This document shows, piece by piece, positions 15,484 to 23,279 of a stretch of DNA of 27,045 nt (its first letter is position 1; each line of letters begins with the position of its first letter). Under the pieces are notes generated by a model, which saw only the letters and a list, made by a program, of their open reading frames with translations, ran no database searches and was not told where the DNA came from. Both the position numbers and the translations under genes were made by a program. This DNA is from DATFPK01 sp035264885 (lineage in GTDB: Bacteria; Actinomycetota; Thermoleophilia; Solirubrobacterales; 70-9), in the NCBI GenBank assembly GCA_035264885.1, contig DATFPK010000121.1, positions 1-27,045 of the forward strand. Direction: 5' to 3'.

Positions 15484-16037
15484 GCCTCGAGCTCGGTGCG
15501 GATGATTCGCTCCAGCTCGTCCGCGGCGGTGGCGAGGTCGTCGTTGACGACGCGGTGGTCGAATTCGTCCTGCGCGGCGAGCTCCTGGGCGGCGACGGCC
15601 AAACGGGCGTCGATCGCTTCGGGGCTGTCGGTGCCGCGCTCCTCGAGCCGGCGACGCAGGGCGGCAGGTTCGGGCGGCGCGATGAAGACCTGGATCGACT
15701 CCGGCATCGCGGCGCGGACCTGGCGCGCGCCCTGGACCTCGATCTCGAGCAGCACAGAGCGTCCCGCCTGCAGCCGCCGTTCGACCTCGGAGCGCAGGGT
15801 GCCGTAGCGATTCTCGCTGTAGGTGGCGAACTCGAGAAAGTCCTTCCCCTCGACCTGCCGGTCGAACTCCTCGCGGGAGAGGAAGTGGTAGTCGCGGCCC
15901 TCGACCTCGCCTTCTCGAGGCTCGCGGGTCGTCGCCGAGACGGACAGCTCGAGATCCGGGAGACGGCGCAGGGTCTCGGAGATCAGCGTCCCCTTGCCGA
16001 CGCCCGAGGGCCCCGTGATCACGAAGACCTTGCTCAC
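15480..16037 (-). CDS. gmk: Guanylate kinase
   Basis: Phosphorylates GMP to GDP with ATP. The 185 residues contain the P-loop GPSGVGKGT (about 9-17), the GMP-binding SVSATTREPREGEVEGRDYHF stretch (about 32-52), DFLEFATYSENRYGT and the LLEIEVQGARQV motif, which are diagnostic. The C-terminal lid region is the usual length. The start is GTG at 16037. It follows mIHF after 39 bases and precedes rpoZ by 32, so the three are probably co-transcribed. Confidence 0.97.
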   Translation of the reverse strand: MSKVFVITGPSGVGKGTLISETLRRLPDLELSVSATTREPREGEVEGRDYHFLSREEFDRQVEGKDFLEFATYSENRYGTLRSEVERRLQAGRSVLLEIEVQGARQVRAAMPESIQVFIAPPEPAALRRRLEERGTDSPEAIDARLAVAAQELAAQDEFDHRVVNDDLATAADELERIIRTELEA

Positions 16038-16076
16038 GGGAGCGGATACTGAACTGCCGGGCGGTCGGGTGGGTGA

Positions 16077-16409
16077 CTAGCGGCGCAGGAGGGCGACCAG
16101 CTCGGCCCGCTGGCGCTCGGAGAGCCCGCCGATCGTCTTCGACGGGGAGATCCTGCACTGGTTGAGGATCCGGTTGGTCTTGACCCGGCCGTACTTAGGC
16201 ACCGCGAGGAGCATGTCGAAGACCTTCGCGGTCTGGACGTACTCGGGCGGGTCGAGGAGGAGCCCCTGGATGGTGGCCTTGCCGGCCTTGAGGTCCTTCT
16301 TCAGCGTGGCGCGCGCCGACCGGATGTCGTTGGCACGGCGCAGCGCCTCCATTCTTTGGTCAAGCGATCGCTCTGGTGCGGCTGCGGACGTCTTGACCGG
16401 GGCAGGCAT
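16077..16409 (-). CDS. Actinobacterial-type integration host factor (mIHF)
   Basis: Nucleoid-associated DNA-binding protein of actinobacteria, unrelated in fold to enterobacterial IHF and often essential. From ATG at 16409 it has 110 residues. The family pattern is present: RSARATLKKDLKAGKATIQGLL helices, then the helix-two-turn-helix DNA-binding part AVPKYGRVKTNRILNQCRISPSKTIGGL and a final QRAELVALL helix. A GTG seven codons upstream (16430) is an alternative, but it lies upstream of the TATACT box. No Shine-Dalgarno sequence precedes the ATG, which fits a leaderless transcript. In mycobacteria the gene adjoins pyrF and gmk; here pyrD takes the pyrF position. Confidence 0.92.
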   Translation of the reverse strand: MPAPVKTSAAAPERSLDQRMEALRRANDIRSARATLKKDLKAGKATIQGLLLDPPEYVQTAKVFDMLLAVPKYGRVKTNRILNQCRISPSKTIGGLSERQRAELVALLRR

Positions 16410-16419
16410 TCGCGGCGCG

Positions 16420-16447
16420 AGTATAACCACGGGTCAGGCACGCGCAA
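16420..16447 (-). promoter_or_regulatory. Promoter of mIHF, probably leaderless
   Basis: The minus strand has TTGCGC (16447-16442), a 16-bp spacer and TATACT (16425-16420), then CGCGCCGCGA and the ATG at 16409. The predicted start point falls within a few bases of the ATG. It shares the spacing and -10 hexamer of the rimP promoter. Confidence 0.6.
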
Positions 16448-16478
16448 GGGCAGATGCGGGTTTTTCCGCCAAATTCAT
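16434..16478 (-). CDS. Possible 14-codon leader ORF upstream of mIHF
   Basis: ATG at 16478 follows a perfect GGAGGT (16488-16483) at short normal spacing and encodes MNLAEKPASALARA before TGA. Its last codons contain the -35 box of the mIHF promoter. The excellent ribosome site is the only strong evidence, since such signals are scarce in this GC-rich DNA. No codon run (for example of one amino acid) points to attenuation. It could be a short peptide, a translated leader in pyr read-through RNA, or chance. Confidence 0.35.
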   Translation of the reverse strand: MNLAEKPASALARA

Positions 16479-16546
16479 CTGGACCTCCAGTCGAGGTAGA
16501 GATTCGGGTTCGGCGACGGGGCGAGTCGGCGCCCGCAGGCCGCCCC

Positions 16547-17485
16547 TCAGCGGTTCGCCGGGGCCGCCGCCGCAGCCCCGCGGAGCTCGCCCGGACCGGC
16601 CGCTGCGGTCAACCCAAACGCAGTCCCGAGCTCGTCCCGGATCCGGATGCCGGCCGCCGGATCGCGAAACGACTCGGTCCCGACCGCGACCAGGGTCGCG
16701 CCGGCCGCGATGAAAGCGAGCGCGTCGGCGCCGCTCGTGATCCCGCCCATTCCGACCACCGGAATATGGACCGCGGCCGCCACCGAGCGCACCTGCTCCA
16801 GGGCGACCGCCCGGATCGCCGGCCCCGACAGTCCACCCCGGCCGGCGCCGAGCCAGGGGCGGAGGGTGGCCGGGTCGATCGCCGTCGCCTTCAGGGTGTT
16901 GATCAGGGAAACGGCGTCGGCGCCGCCGGCCTCGGCGGCCGCCGCCACCGCCACCGGGTCGGCCACGTTCGGCGTCAGCTTCACGATCAAGGGCTTCTCC
17001 GTGAGGGGGCGGAGGGCCTCGAGCAGCGCCGCCGTCTCCGCCGGCTGCTCCCCGACGATCAGCCCCGAGTGGACGTTGGGACAGGAGACGTTGAGCTCCA
17101 GACCGGCCACCTCCGGGCGTCGGGATACGGCGTCGACCACTGCGGCGAAGTCCTCCCGGCTGGTTGCCATGACCGAGACGATCAGGGGCACCGGGAGGAA
17201 GCCGAGCTGGGGGAGGTCGCGCTCGAGGAACCCGGCCAGGCCCTTGTTGGGCAGGCCGATCGAGTTGATCATCCCGGCGGGGGCCTCGAACAGGCGTGGC
17301 GGGGCGTTGCCGGCTCTGGGCTCGGGCGTGATCGTCTTCGAGACGAAGGCGGCGAACGGGAACCGATCGACCAAGGAGTCCCCGAAAGCCCGCCGTGCGG
17401 CGATCGCATCGAAGCACCCCGAAGCGTTGACGACCGGGTGCTCGAGCTCGATCCCACAGAAGCTCACGCGGAGATCGGGACTCAT
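16547..17485 (-). CDS. pyrD: Dihydroorotate dehydrogenase, class 1B catalytic subunit
   Basis: FMN enzyme oxidising dihydroorotate to orotate; class 1B passes electrons to NAD through PyrK. From ATG at 17485 it has 312 residues. It contains VVNASGCFDA (about 18-27), the SKTITPEPRAGN segment, NSIGLPNKG, ELNVSCPNVHSG with Cys135 as the expected catalytic base of class 1B, VKLTPNV, GLSGPAIRAVAL, and GMGGITSGADALAFIAAGA for FMN phosphate binding. It is preceded 40 bases upstream by pyrK, which supports the 1B call over class 1A or 2. The upstream gap contains a degenerate 7-bp repeat. The frame is open further upstream, but that part is pyrK in another frame. Confidence 0.96.
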   Translation of the reverse strand: MSPDLRVSFCGIELEHPVVNASGCFDAIAARRAFGDSLVDRFPFAAFVSKTITPEPRAGNAPPRLFEAPAGMINSIGLPNKGLAGFLERDLPQLGFLPVPLIVSVMATSREDFAAVVDAVSRRPEVAGLELNVSCPNVHSGLIVGEQPAETAALLEALRPLTEKPLIVKLTPNVADPVAVAAAAEAGGADAVSLINTLKATAIDPATLRPWLGAGRGGLSGPAIRAVALEQVRSVAAAVHIPVVGMGGITSGADALAFIAAGATLVAVGTESFRDPAAGIRIRDELGTAFGLTAAAGPGELRGAAAAAPANR

Positions 17486-17497
17486 GGAGCACCGCCC

Positions 17498-17523
17498 GGC
17501 GCCCGGCGCCCGGCGACCGGCGG
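17498..17523. repeat. Degenerate 7-bp tandem repeat between pyrK and pyrD
   Basis: The plus strand reads GGCGCCC, GGCGCCC, GGCGACC, then GGCGGC: the same 7-bp period and GGCG core as the GGCGACT arrays. It occupies most of the 40-bp gap just before the pyrD start. Confidence 0.55.
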
Positions 17524-17525
17524 CT

Positions 17526-18398
17526 TCACCGGTGCCCCGCACCCGCGACCAACGCCGTCTCGATCTCGGCGCCCCGCACCACCGGCCCCTCCACGCAGAG
17601 GCGCATGTAGCCCCCCGACGCGAGCGGCACCGCGCAGCCGAAGCAGGCGCCGAAGCCGCAGGCCATCGGCGACTCCATCGCCAGTTCGCAGGCGACACCG
17701 CGCTCCCCGCACATCACCCGAACCGCCTCCAGCATCCCGGGGGGCCCGCAGGCGTAGACCGCGCCCGAACCGGGATCGTCGCCCTCGAGCAGCACTCCGA
17801 GGAGGTCGGTGACGTAGCCCTTGTGGCCCGCGTGTCCGTCCTCGCTGGCCAGCCGCACCTCCTCGCAGGTGAAGAGGTCGCCGACGCCGCCCGAGTGCTC
17901 GCGGTCGCGGAAGCCGAGCAGGACGCGGGTCGGGAACCCGCGGCCGCTGAGCTCGCGGCGCAGGATGGCGAGCGGCGCGATCCCGATGCCGCCGCCGACG
18001 AGGACGGCGCCGGCGGCCTGGGGGCTGAGGTCGCGCGGGCGCGAGAAGGGGCGGCCGAGCGGCCCGTTCAGCCAGAGGCGCTCGCCGGGTCGCAGCGCGC
18101 AGAGCCGCTCGGTGCCGGGGCCGACGCCCTCAACGAGGAAGTCGAGCCGGATGCCGCCGCCCTGACGCTCAGCGCCCGCGACCGAGAAGGCACGGGGCAG
18201 AAAGGGCCGTTGCCCGCGCTCTTCCCACCGCTCCTCGGCGGCGAGCATGTAGAACTGCCCGGCGGCCGGGGACGGCCCGCCGGTGTCGAGGGCGGAAAAC
18301 ACGCGATAGCCGCCACTGGCCCGGTTCGCGGTGACCTCGGCGAGCCGGCGGCCGAACGGAGCAACCGGCCGAAGAGCCCCAGAGACCGAGCCCGTCAC
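17526..18398 (-). CDS. pyrK: Dihydroorotate dehydrogenase electron-transfer subunit PyrK
   Basis: FAD and 2Fe-2S subunit that links PyrD to NAD. It has 290 residues. A ferredoxin-reductase-like FAD domain has PRAFSVAG (about 68-75), the NAD-binding domain has GGGIGIAPLAIL (about 135-146) and YACGPPGML (about 215-223), and the C-terminal cluster-binding cysteines are C247, C252, C255 and C268 (Cys-x4-Cys-x2-Cys-x12-Cys). The start is GTG at 18398, three bases after the carB stop codon. A GGAGGGG ribosome site lies inside the last codons of carB. It pairs with pyrD downstream. Confidence 0.95.
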   Translation of the reverse strand: MTGSVSGALRPVAPFGRRLAEVTANRASGGYRVFSALDTGGPSPAAGQFYMLAAEERWEERGQRPFLPRAFSVAGAERQGGGIRLDFLVEGVGPGTERLCALRPGERLWLNGPLGRPFSRPRDLSPQAAGAVLVGGGIGIAPLAILRRELSGRGFPTRVLLGFRDREHSGGVGDLFTCEEVRLASEDGHAGHKGYVTDLLGVLLEGDDPGSGAVYACGPPGMLEAVRVMCGERGVACELAMESPMACGFGACFGCAVPLASGGYMRLCVEGPVVRGAEIETALVAGAGHR

Positions 18399-18401
18399 CC
18401 G

Positions 18402-21400
18402 TCACCCCTCCGGCGACTGGCGACCGGCGACGGGCGACGGGCGCGCGTGTAGCTCCTGCAGGCAGCGCACTTCGGCTTCGCCCCGGGCCTGCGCCGAGAT
18501 CGCCCTGACCGCGGCCGAGGCACCGGTCATCGTCGTGATGCAGGGAATGCCCTGGCGGACTGCGGCGGAGCGGATCTCGTAGCCGTCGGCCCGCGCCCCG
18601 GACCCGGTGGGGGTGTTGATCACGAGGTCGCAGCGCCTTTCCCTGATCAGGTCGACGACGTTCGGCGACCCCTCGGCGATCTTGTTGATCCGGGACACCG
18701 GGATGCCCATCGCCGAGATCGCCTGGGCGGTGCCGCCGGTGGCGATCACCTGAAAGCCGAGGTCGTGAAACCGTGCGGCGATCTGGGTGGCGGCAGGTTT
18801 GTCGGTGTCGGTGACGGTGATGAAGACGGACCCCTCCGCGGGCAGGGAGGCACCGGCCGCCGCCTGGGCCTTGCCGAAGGCGGTCGGGAAGTCCGGGGCG
18901 ATCCCCATCACCTCGCCGGTGCTCTTCATCTCGGGGCCGAGCACAGAGTCGGCGCCGGCGAAGCGCGAGAAGGGCAGCACCGCCTCCTTGACGCTGACGT
19001 GGTCGAGTGGGGCCTCGCCGAGCCCCTGTTCGTCCACACCCTCGCCCAGCATCAGCCGGCAGGCGATCTTGGCGAGGGGGACACCGGTCGCCTTCGAGAC
19101 GAACGGCACGGTGCGCGAGGCGCGTGGATTCGCCTCGATCACGTTCAGCTGCCCACCGGCGACCCCATACTGGATGTTGATCAGCCCGATGACGCCGAGC
19201 TCGAGCGCGATTCGCCGCGTCGTCGCCCTGATCTCCTCGAGCATCTCCTCCCCGAGGCTCATCGGAGGGAGGACGCAGGCGGAGTCCCCGGAGTGGACGC
19301 CGGCCTCCTCGACGTGTTGCATGATCCCCGCGACGTACACCTCCTCGCCGTCGGCGAGCGCGTCCACGTCGACCTCGATCGCGTTCTCGAGGAACCGGTC
19401 GAGGAGGAGCGGATGCTCCTGGTCGGCCTTGACGTTTGCCTCGAGGTAGGCGGCGAGGTCATCGGTCGAATAGCAGATCTCCATCGCCCGCCCGCCGAGC
19501 ACGTAGGAGGGCCGGACCAGCAGCGGGAAGCCGACCTGCTCGGAGATCACCGCCGCCTCCTCGGCCGAGAAGGCGGTCCCGTAGGGCGGGTGCCGGACGC
19601 CGAGGCGGCGCAGGAGGGCGCCGAACCGGCCCCGGTCCTCGGCCAGGTCGATCGCGTCCACCGGGGTGCCCAGGAGCGGGATCCCGGCCTCCCCCAGCGC
19701 CCGGGCCAGCTTCAGGGGGGTCTGGCCGCCGAACTGGACGATCACGCCCTCCGGGTTCTCCTGCTCGCAGACCGCGAGCACGTCCTCGCGGGTCAGCGGC
19801 TCGAAGTAGAGGCGATCGGACGTGTCGTAGTCGGTGGAGACCGTCTCGGGGTTGCAGTTGACCATCACCGCGTCGCGCCCCAGTTCCCGCGCGGTCATCG
19901 CCGCGTGGACACAGCAGTAGTCGAACTCGATCCCCTGGCCGATCCGGTTCGGCCCGGCGCCCAGGATGACGACCGAGTCCCCGTCGCCGCGGTCGATCTC
20001 GGAGACCGCCCGGCCGTCAGGCCCCGGTCGCTCGTGGGCGGAGTAGAAGTAGGGCGTCGCGGCCTCGAACTCGGCGGCGCAGGTGTCCACCGACTTGTAG
20101 CCGCGGGCGAGTCCTTCGGTCCCGTCGCCCTCGAGCGCCAGCGTCCGCAGCTCGCGCAGGAACCACGGATCGACGAGGCAGCGCTCGTGGACCGTCTCGA
20201 CTTCCAGCCCGCGGCGGAACGCCTCGAGCACCAGGTCAAAGCGCTCCGCGCGCGGGACCTCGAGCCGGGCCAGCAGGTCGTCGTCCTCCGCCGGCAGGTC
20301 CGGCTCGGAGTCGAGCTCGCGCGACCGCAGGGCCTTTGCGAAGGACTCGCGGAAGGTCCGGCCGATCGACATCACCTCGCCGACGCTCTGCATGTGGGTC
20401 GAGAGCCGGCCCTCGGCGCCGGGGAACTTCTCGAAGGCGAAGCGCGGGATCTTCGTGACGACGTAGTCGATCGTCGGCTCGAACGAGGCGGGCGTCGCCC
20501 GGGTGATGTCGTTCGGGATCTCCTCAAGGGCGTAGCCGACCGCAAGCTTTGCCGCCATCTTCGCGATCGGGAACCCTGTCGCCTTCGAAGCCAGCGCCGA
20601 CGAGCGCGAGACCCGTGGGTTCATCTCGATCACGGCGATGTCGCCGCTGTCGGGGTCGACCGCGAACTGGACGTTGGAGCCGCCGGTCTCGACCCCGACC
20701 GCCCGGATCACCTTGATCGCCTGGTCGCGGAGGTCCTGGTAGAGCCGGTCGGTGAGGGTCTGCGCCGGCGCCACGGTCACCGAGTCGCCCGTGTGGACAC
20801 CCATCGGGTCGACGTTCTCGATCGAGCAGATGATCACGACGTTGTCGTTGCGGTCGCGCATGACCTCGAGCTCGAACTCGCCCCAGCCGATCACCGACTC
20901 CTCGACGAGCACCTGGTTGATCGGACTGGCCGCAAGGCCCTCGGAGACGACCTGGCGGAGCTCGGTGTCGGTCTCCCCCACGCCGCCGCCCTGGCCTCCG
21001 AGCGTGAACGCCGGACGGACGATCGCGGGTAGGGTGATCCGCCCGTCGGCGAGTGCCGTCTCCGCCTCGGCCAGGCTCTGGACCGTCAGAGACCAGGGGA
21101 TGCGCAGGCCGGCCTTGGTCATCGTCCGGCGGAACTCCTCGCGGTCCTCGGCCCGCCTGATCGCGCCCTGATCGGCGCCGATCAGCTCGACCCCGTAGCG
21201 CTCGAGCGTCCCGTCCTCGCTCAGGGCCATGGCGAGGTTCAGCGCGGTCTGCCCTCCGAGGGTCGGCAGCAGCGCGTCGGGGCGCTCCTTCTTGATGATC
21301 CGCGTGAGCGGGCCGGGCAGCAGCGGCTCCACGTAGGTGGCCGTCGCGAACTCCGGGTCGGTCATGATCGTCGCGGGGTTGGAGTTGACGAGGATGACTT

Positions 21401-21527
21401 CGTAGCCCTCCTCGAGCAGCACCTTGCAGGCCTGAACGCCCGAGTAGTCGAACTCGGCGGCCTGGCCGATCACCACCGGTCCCGATCCGATCAGGAGGAT
21501 CTTCTCGATGTCGTCGCGCCTAGGCAA
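18402..21527 (-). CDS. carB: Carbamoyl-phosphate synthase large subunit
   Basis: Makes carbamoyl phosphate from bicarbonate, ammonia (from CarA) and two ATP for pyrimidines and arginine. It has 1041 residues with two ATP-grasp halves: the first opens RRDDIEKILLIGSGPVVIGQ and holds VNSNPATIMTD and EMNPRVSRSSALASKATG; the second has ILGAGPNRIGQGIEFDY, VNCNPETVSTDYD and EANPRASRTVPFVSKATG. The C-terminal MGS-like allosteric domain has TVTDTDKPAA and TGGTAQAI. The start is TTG at 21527 with GGGAG seven bases upstream; the frame is open upstream, but that part is the acetyltransferase gene in another frame. The last residues (RPSPVAGRQSPEG) come from a 7-bp repeat array and extend the normal C-terminus. 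Confidence 0.97.
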   Translation of the reverse strand: MPRRDDIEKILLIGSGPVVIGQAAEFDYSGVQACKVLLEEGYEVILVNSNPATIMTDPEFATATYVEPLLPGPLTRIIKKERPDALLPTLGGQTALNLAMALSEDGTLERYGVELIGADQGAIRRAEDREEFRRTMTKAGLRIPWSLTVQSLAEAETALADGRITLPAIVRPAFTLGGQGGGVGETDTELRQVVSEGLAASPINQVLVEESVIGWGEFELEVMRDRNDNVVIICSIENVDPMGVHTGDSVTVAPAQTLTDRLYQDLRDQAIKVIRAVGVETGGSNVQFAVDPDSGDIAVIEMNPRVSRSSALASKATGFPIAKMAAKLAVGYALEEIPNDITRATPASFEPTIDYVVTKIPRFAFEKFPGAEGRLSTHMQSVGEVMSIGRTFRESFAKALRSRELDSEPDLPAEDDDLLARLEVPRAERFDLVLEAFRRGLEVETVHERCLVDPWFLRELRTLALEGDGTEGLARGYKSVDTCAAEFEAATPYFYSAHERPGPDGRAVSEIDRGDGDSVVILGAGPNRIGQGIEFDYCCVHAAMTARELGRDAVMVNCNPETVSTDYDTSDRLYFEPLTREDVLAVCEQENPEGVIVQFGGQTPLKLARALGEAGIPLLGTPVDAIDLAEDRGRFGALLRRLGVRHPPYGTAFSAEEAAVISEQVGFPLLVRPSYVLGGRAMEICYSTDDLAAYLEANVKADQEHPLLLDRFLENAIEVDVDALADGEEVYVAGIMQHVEEAGVHSGDSACVLPPMSLGEEMLEEIRATTRRIALELGVIGLINIQYGVAGGQLNVIEANPRASRTVPFVSKATGVPLAKIACRLMLGEGVDEQGLGEAPLDHVSVKEAVLPFSRFAGADSVLGPEMKSTGEVMGIAPDFPTAFGKAQAAAGASLPAEGSVFITVTDTDKPAATQIAARFHDLGFQVIATGGTAQAISAMGIPVSRINKIAEGSPNVVDLIRERRCDLVINTPTGSGARADGYEIRSAAVRQGIPCITTMTGASAAVRAISAQARGEAEVRCLQELHARPSPVAGRQSPEG
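18412..18439. repeat. 7-bp tandem repeat (GGCGACN), four units, at the carB 3' end
   Basis: Plus-strand units GGCGACT, GGCGACC, GGCGACG, GGCGACG. They encode the last residues of CarB and end just before its stop codon and the pyrK ribosome site. Confidence 0.8.
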
Positions 21528-22131
21528 GGGCGTGCTCCCGGTCCCCGGCGGCGAGCCGCCTCGCGAGGTTCGCCCGCACCTGCGGCCAGTCGTCATCGAC
21601 GATCGAGAAGATCGCGCTGTCCCGCACCCCGAGACCGGGGATCCGCATGTGCTTGCGCTGGATGCCCTCGAAGTTGGCGGGAAGTGCCGAGAGCGCATTG
21701 CGGGACCGCTTGTTCCTGGCGTCGGTCTTGAACTCCACCCGGATGCAGCCGAGCGTCTCGAAGGCCTGGCCGAGCATCAGCAGCTTCGCTTCGACGTTGG
21801 CCCCGGTCCGCCAGGCGGTCGGGTGAAGCCAGGTCCAGCCGATCTCGACGCCGTCGTGGTCGGGCCTCGGGTGCAGGAACGAGGTGGACCCGACGACCGA
21901 GCCGCGGCGCAGGATCGCGTAGCCCCATTCCTCCCCCGCGTGACGGCCCTCGAGCCGGTCCTCCAGCCAGCCGCGGAAGTGAGCCTTGCCGCCGGAGATG
22001 GTCCGGTCCATCCAGGCCCAGATCTCGGTCTCCGAGGCGGCCCCGGTGAGACCGCGGGCGTGGCGCTTGGAGATCGGCTCGAGCCGGACGATCGAGCCCT
22101 CGAGCGGCTGGTCCGGCGGCGGCCAGATCAA
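21520..22131 (-). CDS. GNAT-family N-acetyltransferase (RimJ/RimL-like) between carA and carB
   Basis: A 203-residue protein of the RimJ/RimL-type acetyltransferase group. It starts with the usual LEGSIVRLEPISKRHARGL segment, has YAILRRGSVVGSTSF, then HDGVEIGWTWLHPTAWRTGANVEAKLLML (the cofactor-binding region), and ends with RVEFKTDARNKRSRNALSAL and FEGIQRKHM, typical of family members that acetylate protein N-termini or small amines. The substrate is unknown. The start is TTG at 22131, whose TTGA overlaps the carA stop codon. Its own end overlaps carB by eight bases, so it is tightly embedded in the pyr operon, which is unusual. Confidence 0.88.
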   Translation of the reverse strand: MIWPPPDQPLEGSIVRLEPISKRHARGLTGAASETEIWAWMDRTISGGKAHFRGWLEDRLEGRHAGEEWGYAILRRGSVVGSTSFLHPRPDHDGVEIGWTWLHPTAWRTGANVEAKLLMLGQAFETLGCIRVEFKTDARNKRSRNALSALPANFEGIQRKHMRIPGLGVRDSAIFSIVDDDWPQVRANLARRLAAGDREHALA

Positions 22132-23279
22132 GCGGCCATCTCCAGGAAGCGGTCGAAGAGGTAGCGCGCGTCGTGGGGACCGGGGCCCGCCTCGGGGTGG
22201 TACTGGACGGTGGCGCCGGGCACGTCCCGGAGGACGAGGCCTTCGACGGTCCGGTCGTACAGGTTCAGGTGGGAGAGCTCGGCGGCGCCGAAATCGGTCT
22301 CCCAGCGCACGGGCTCGTCGGCCTCGATCGTCGGCTCTCCACCTGGCCCATGGACCGCGAAGCCGTGGTTCTGGGACGTGATGTCGATCCGGCCCGTGGC
22401 CAGGTCCTTGACCGGGTGGTTCGCGCCGCGGTGGCCGAACGGGAGCTTGAACGTCTCGAGGCCGACCGCCCGGCAGAGGAGCTGATGGCCGAGGCAGATC
22501 CCGAACACGGGGGCCTTCCCGACCACGCCTCGGACGGTCTCGACGACGCCGTCGAGGGCCGCGGGGTCCCCGGGGCCGTTGGCCAGGAACACCAGGTCCG
22601 GCTCCGCGGCGAGGACGTCCTCCGCCGCGGTCGTGCAGGGCATCAGCGTCAGGCGGCAGCCGCGCTCCCGGAGCTGGCGGATGATCGAGTGCTTGATCCC
22701 GGTGTCGATCCCGACCACGTGGGGGCCGTCCCCCTCGAAGCGGATCGGCTCCCGGGGAGTGACGGTCCCGGCGAGGTCGGCACCGCTCATCGGCGGTTCG
22801 GCCGCGACCCGTTCCCGCGCCTCCGCCTCGGTCGTCTCGCCGGCGAAGAGGCCACCCCGCATCGCGCCCCGGTCGCGGATGTGGCGGACCAGTGCGCGGG
22901 TGTCGACGCCGGTGATCGCCGGCACGCCGCAGTCGGCCAACCAGTCGAGCCAGCCCCGCTCCGAGGAGGCGGCGTCTTCGCCGTTGTGGGCGTCCCGCAT
23001 CACGACCCCCCGGGCGTGGACCCGGTCGGATTCCATCGCCTCGGCCGAGACGCCGTAGTTGCCGATCAGCGGGTAGGTGAAGGTGACGATCTGGCCGGCG
23101 TAGGAGGGATCGGTGAGGGCCTCCTGATAGCCGGTCATCGAAGTGTTGAAGACAACTTCGCCGGTCGCGGCGCCCGGCGCGCCGCACAGGTTGCCGTCGA
23201 ATCGCGCCCCATCCTCGAGCAGGATGTACCCGGACGTCGAGTCCCGGCGACTGGCGACTGGCGACTGGCGACTCGTCAC
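22128..23279 (-). CDS. carA: Carbamoyl-phosphate synthase small subunit
   Basis: Glutamine amidotransferase subunit that feeds ammonia to CarB. It has 383 residues. The N-terminal domain has YILLEDGARFDG, VVFNTSMTGYQEALTDPSY and FTYPLIGNYG; the C-terminal class I amidotransferase domain has the nucleophile in GICLGHQLLCRAVG and the His/Glu pair in QYHPEAGPGPHD. The start is GTG at 23279, whose GTGA overlaps the stop codon of the upstream hydrolase. Codons 3-11 are encoded by a 7-bp tandem array (residues SRQSPVASR), and no standard start codon lies between the array and the conserved region, so the repeat must be translated. Confidence 0.96.
   Translation of the reverse strand: MTSRQSPVASRRDSTSGYILLEDGARFDGNLCGAPGAATGEVVFNTSMTGYQEALTDPSYAGQIVTFTYPLIGNYGVSAEAMESDRVHARGVVMRDAHNGEDAASSERGWLDWLADCGVPAITGVDTRALVRHIRDRGAMRGGLFAGETTEAEARERVAAEPPMSGADLAGTVTPREPIRFEGDGPHVVGIDTGIKHSIIRQLRERGCRLTLMPCTTAAEDVLAAEPDLVFLANGPGDPAALDGVVETVRGVVGKAPVFGICLGHQLLCRAVGLETFKLPFGHRGANHPVKDLATGRIDITSQNHGFAVHGPGGEPTIEADEPVRWETDFGAAELSHLNLYDRTVEGLVLRDVPGATVQYHPEAGPGPHDARYLFDRFLEMAA
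23246..23273. repeat. 7-bp tandem repeat (GGCGACT), four perfect units, at the carA 5' end
   Basis: Four exact GGCGACT copies on the plus strand. They lie just after the carA GTG start and encode part of its N-terminus. A change of one unit would shift the carA frame. Confidence 0.92.

Noticed and set aside
16428..16430. GTG at 16430 as the mIHF start
   Set aside because: It lies upstream of the TATACT box of the likely mIHF promoter; the ATG at 16409 fits the leaderless pattern better.
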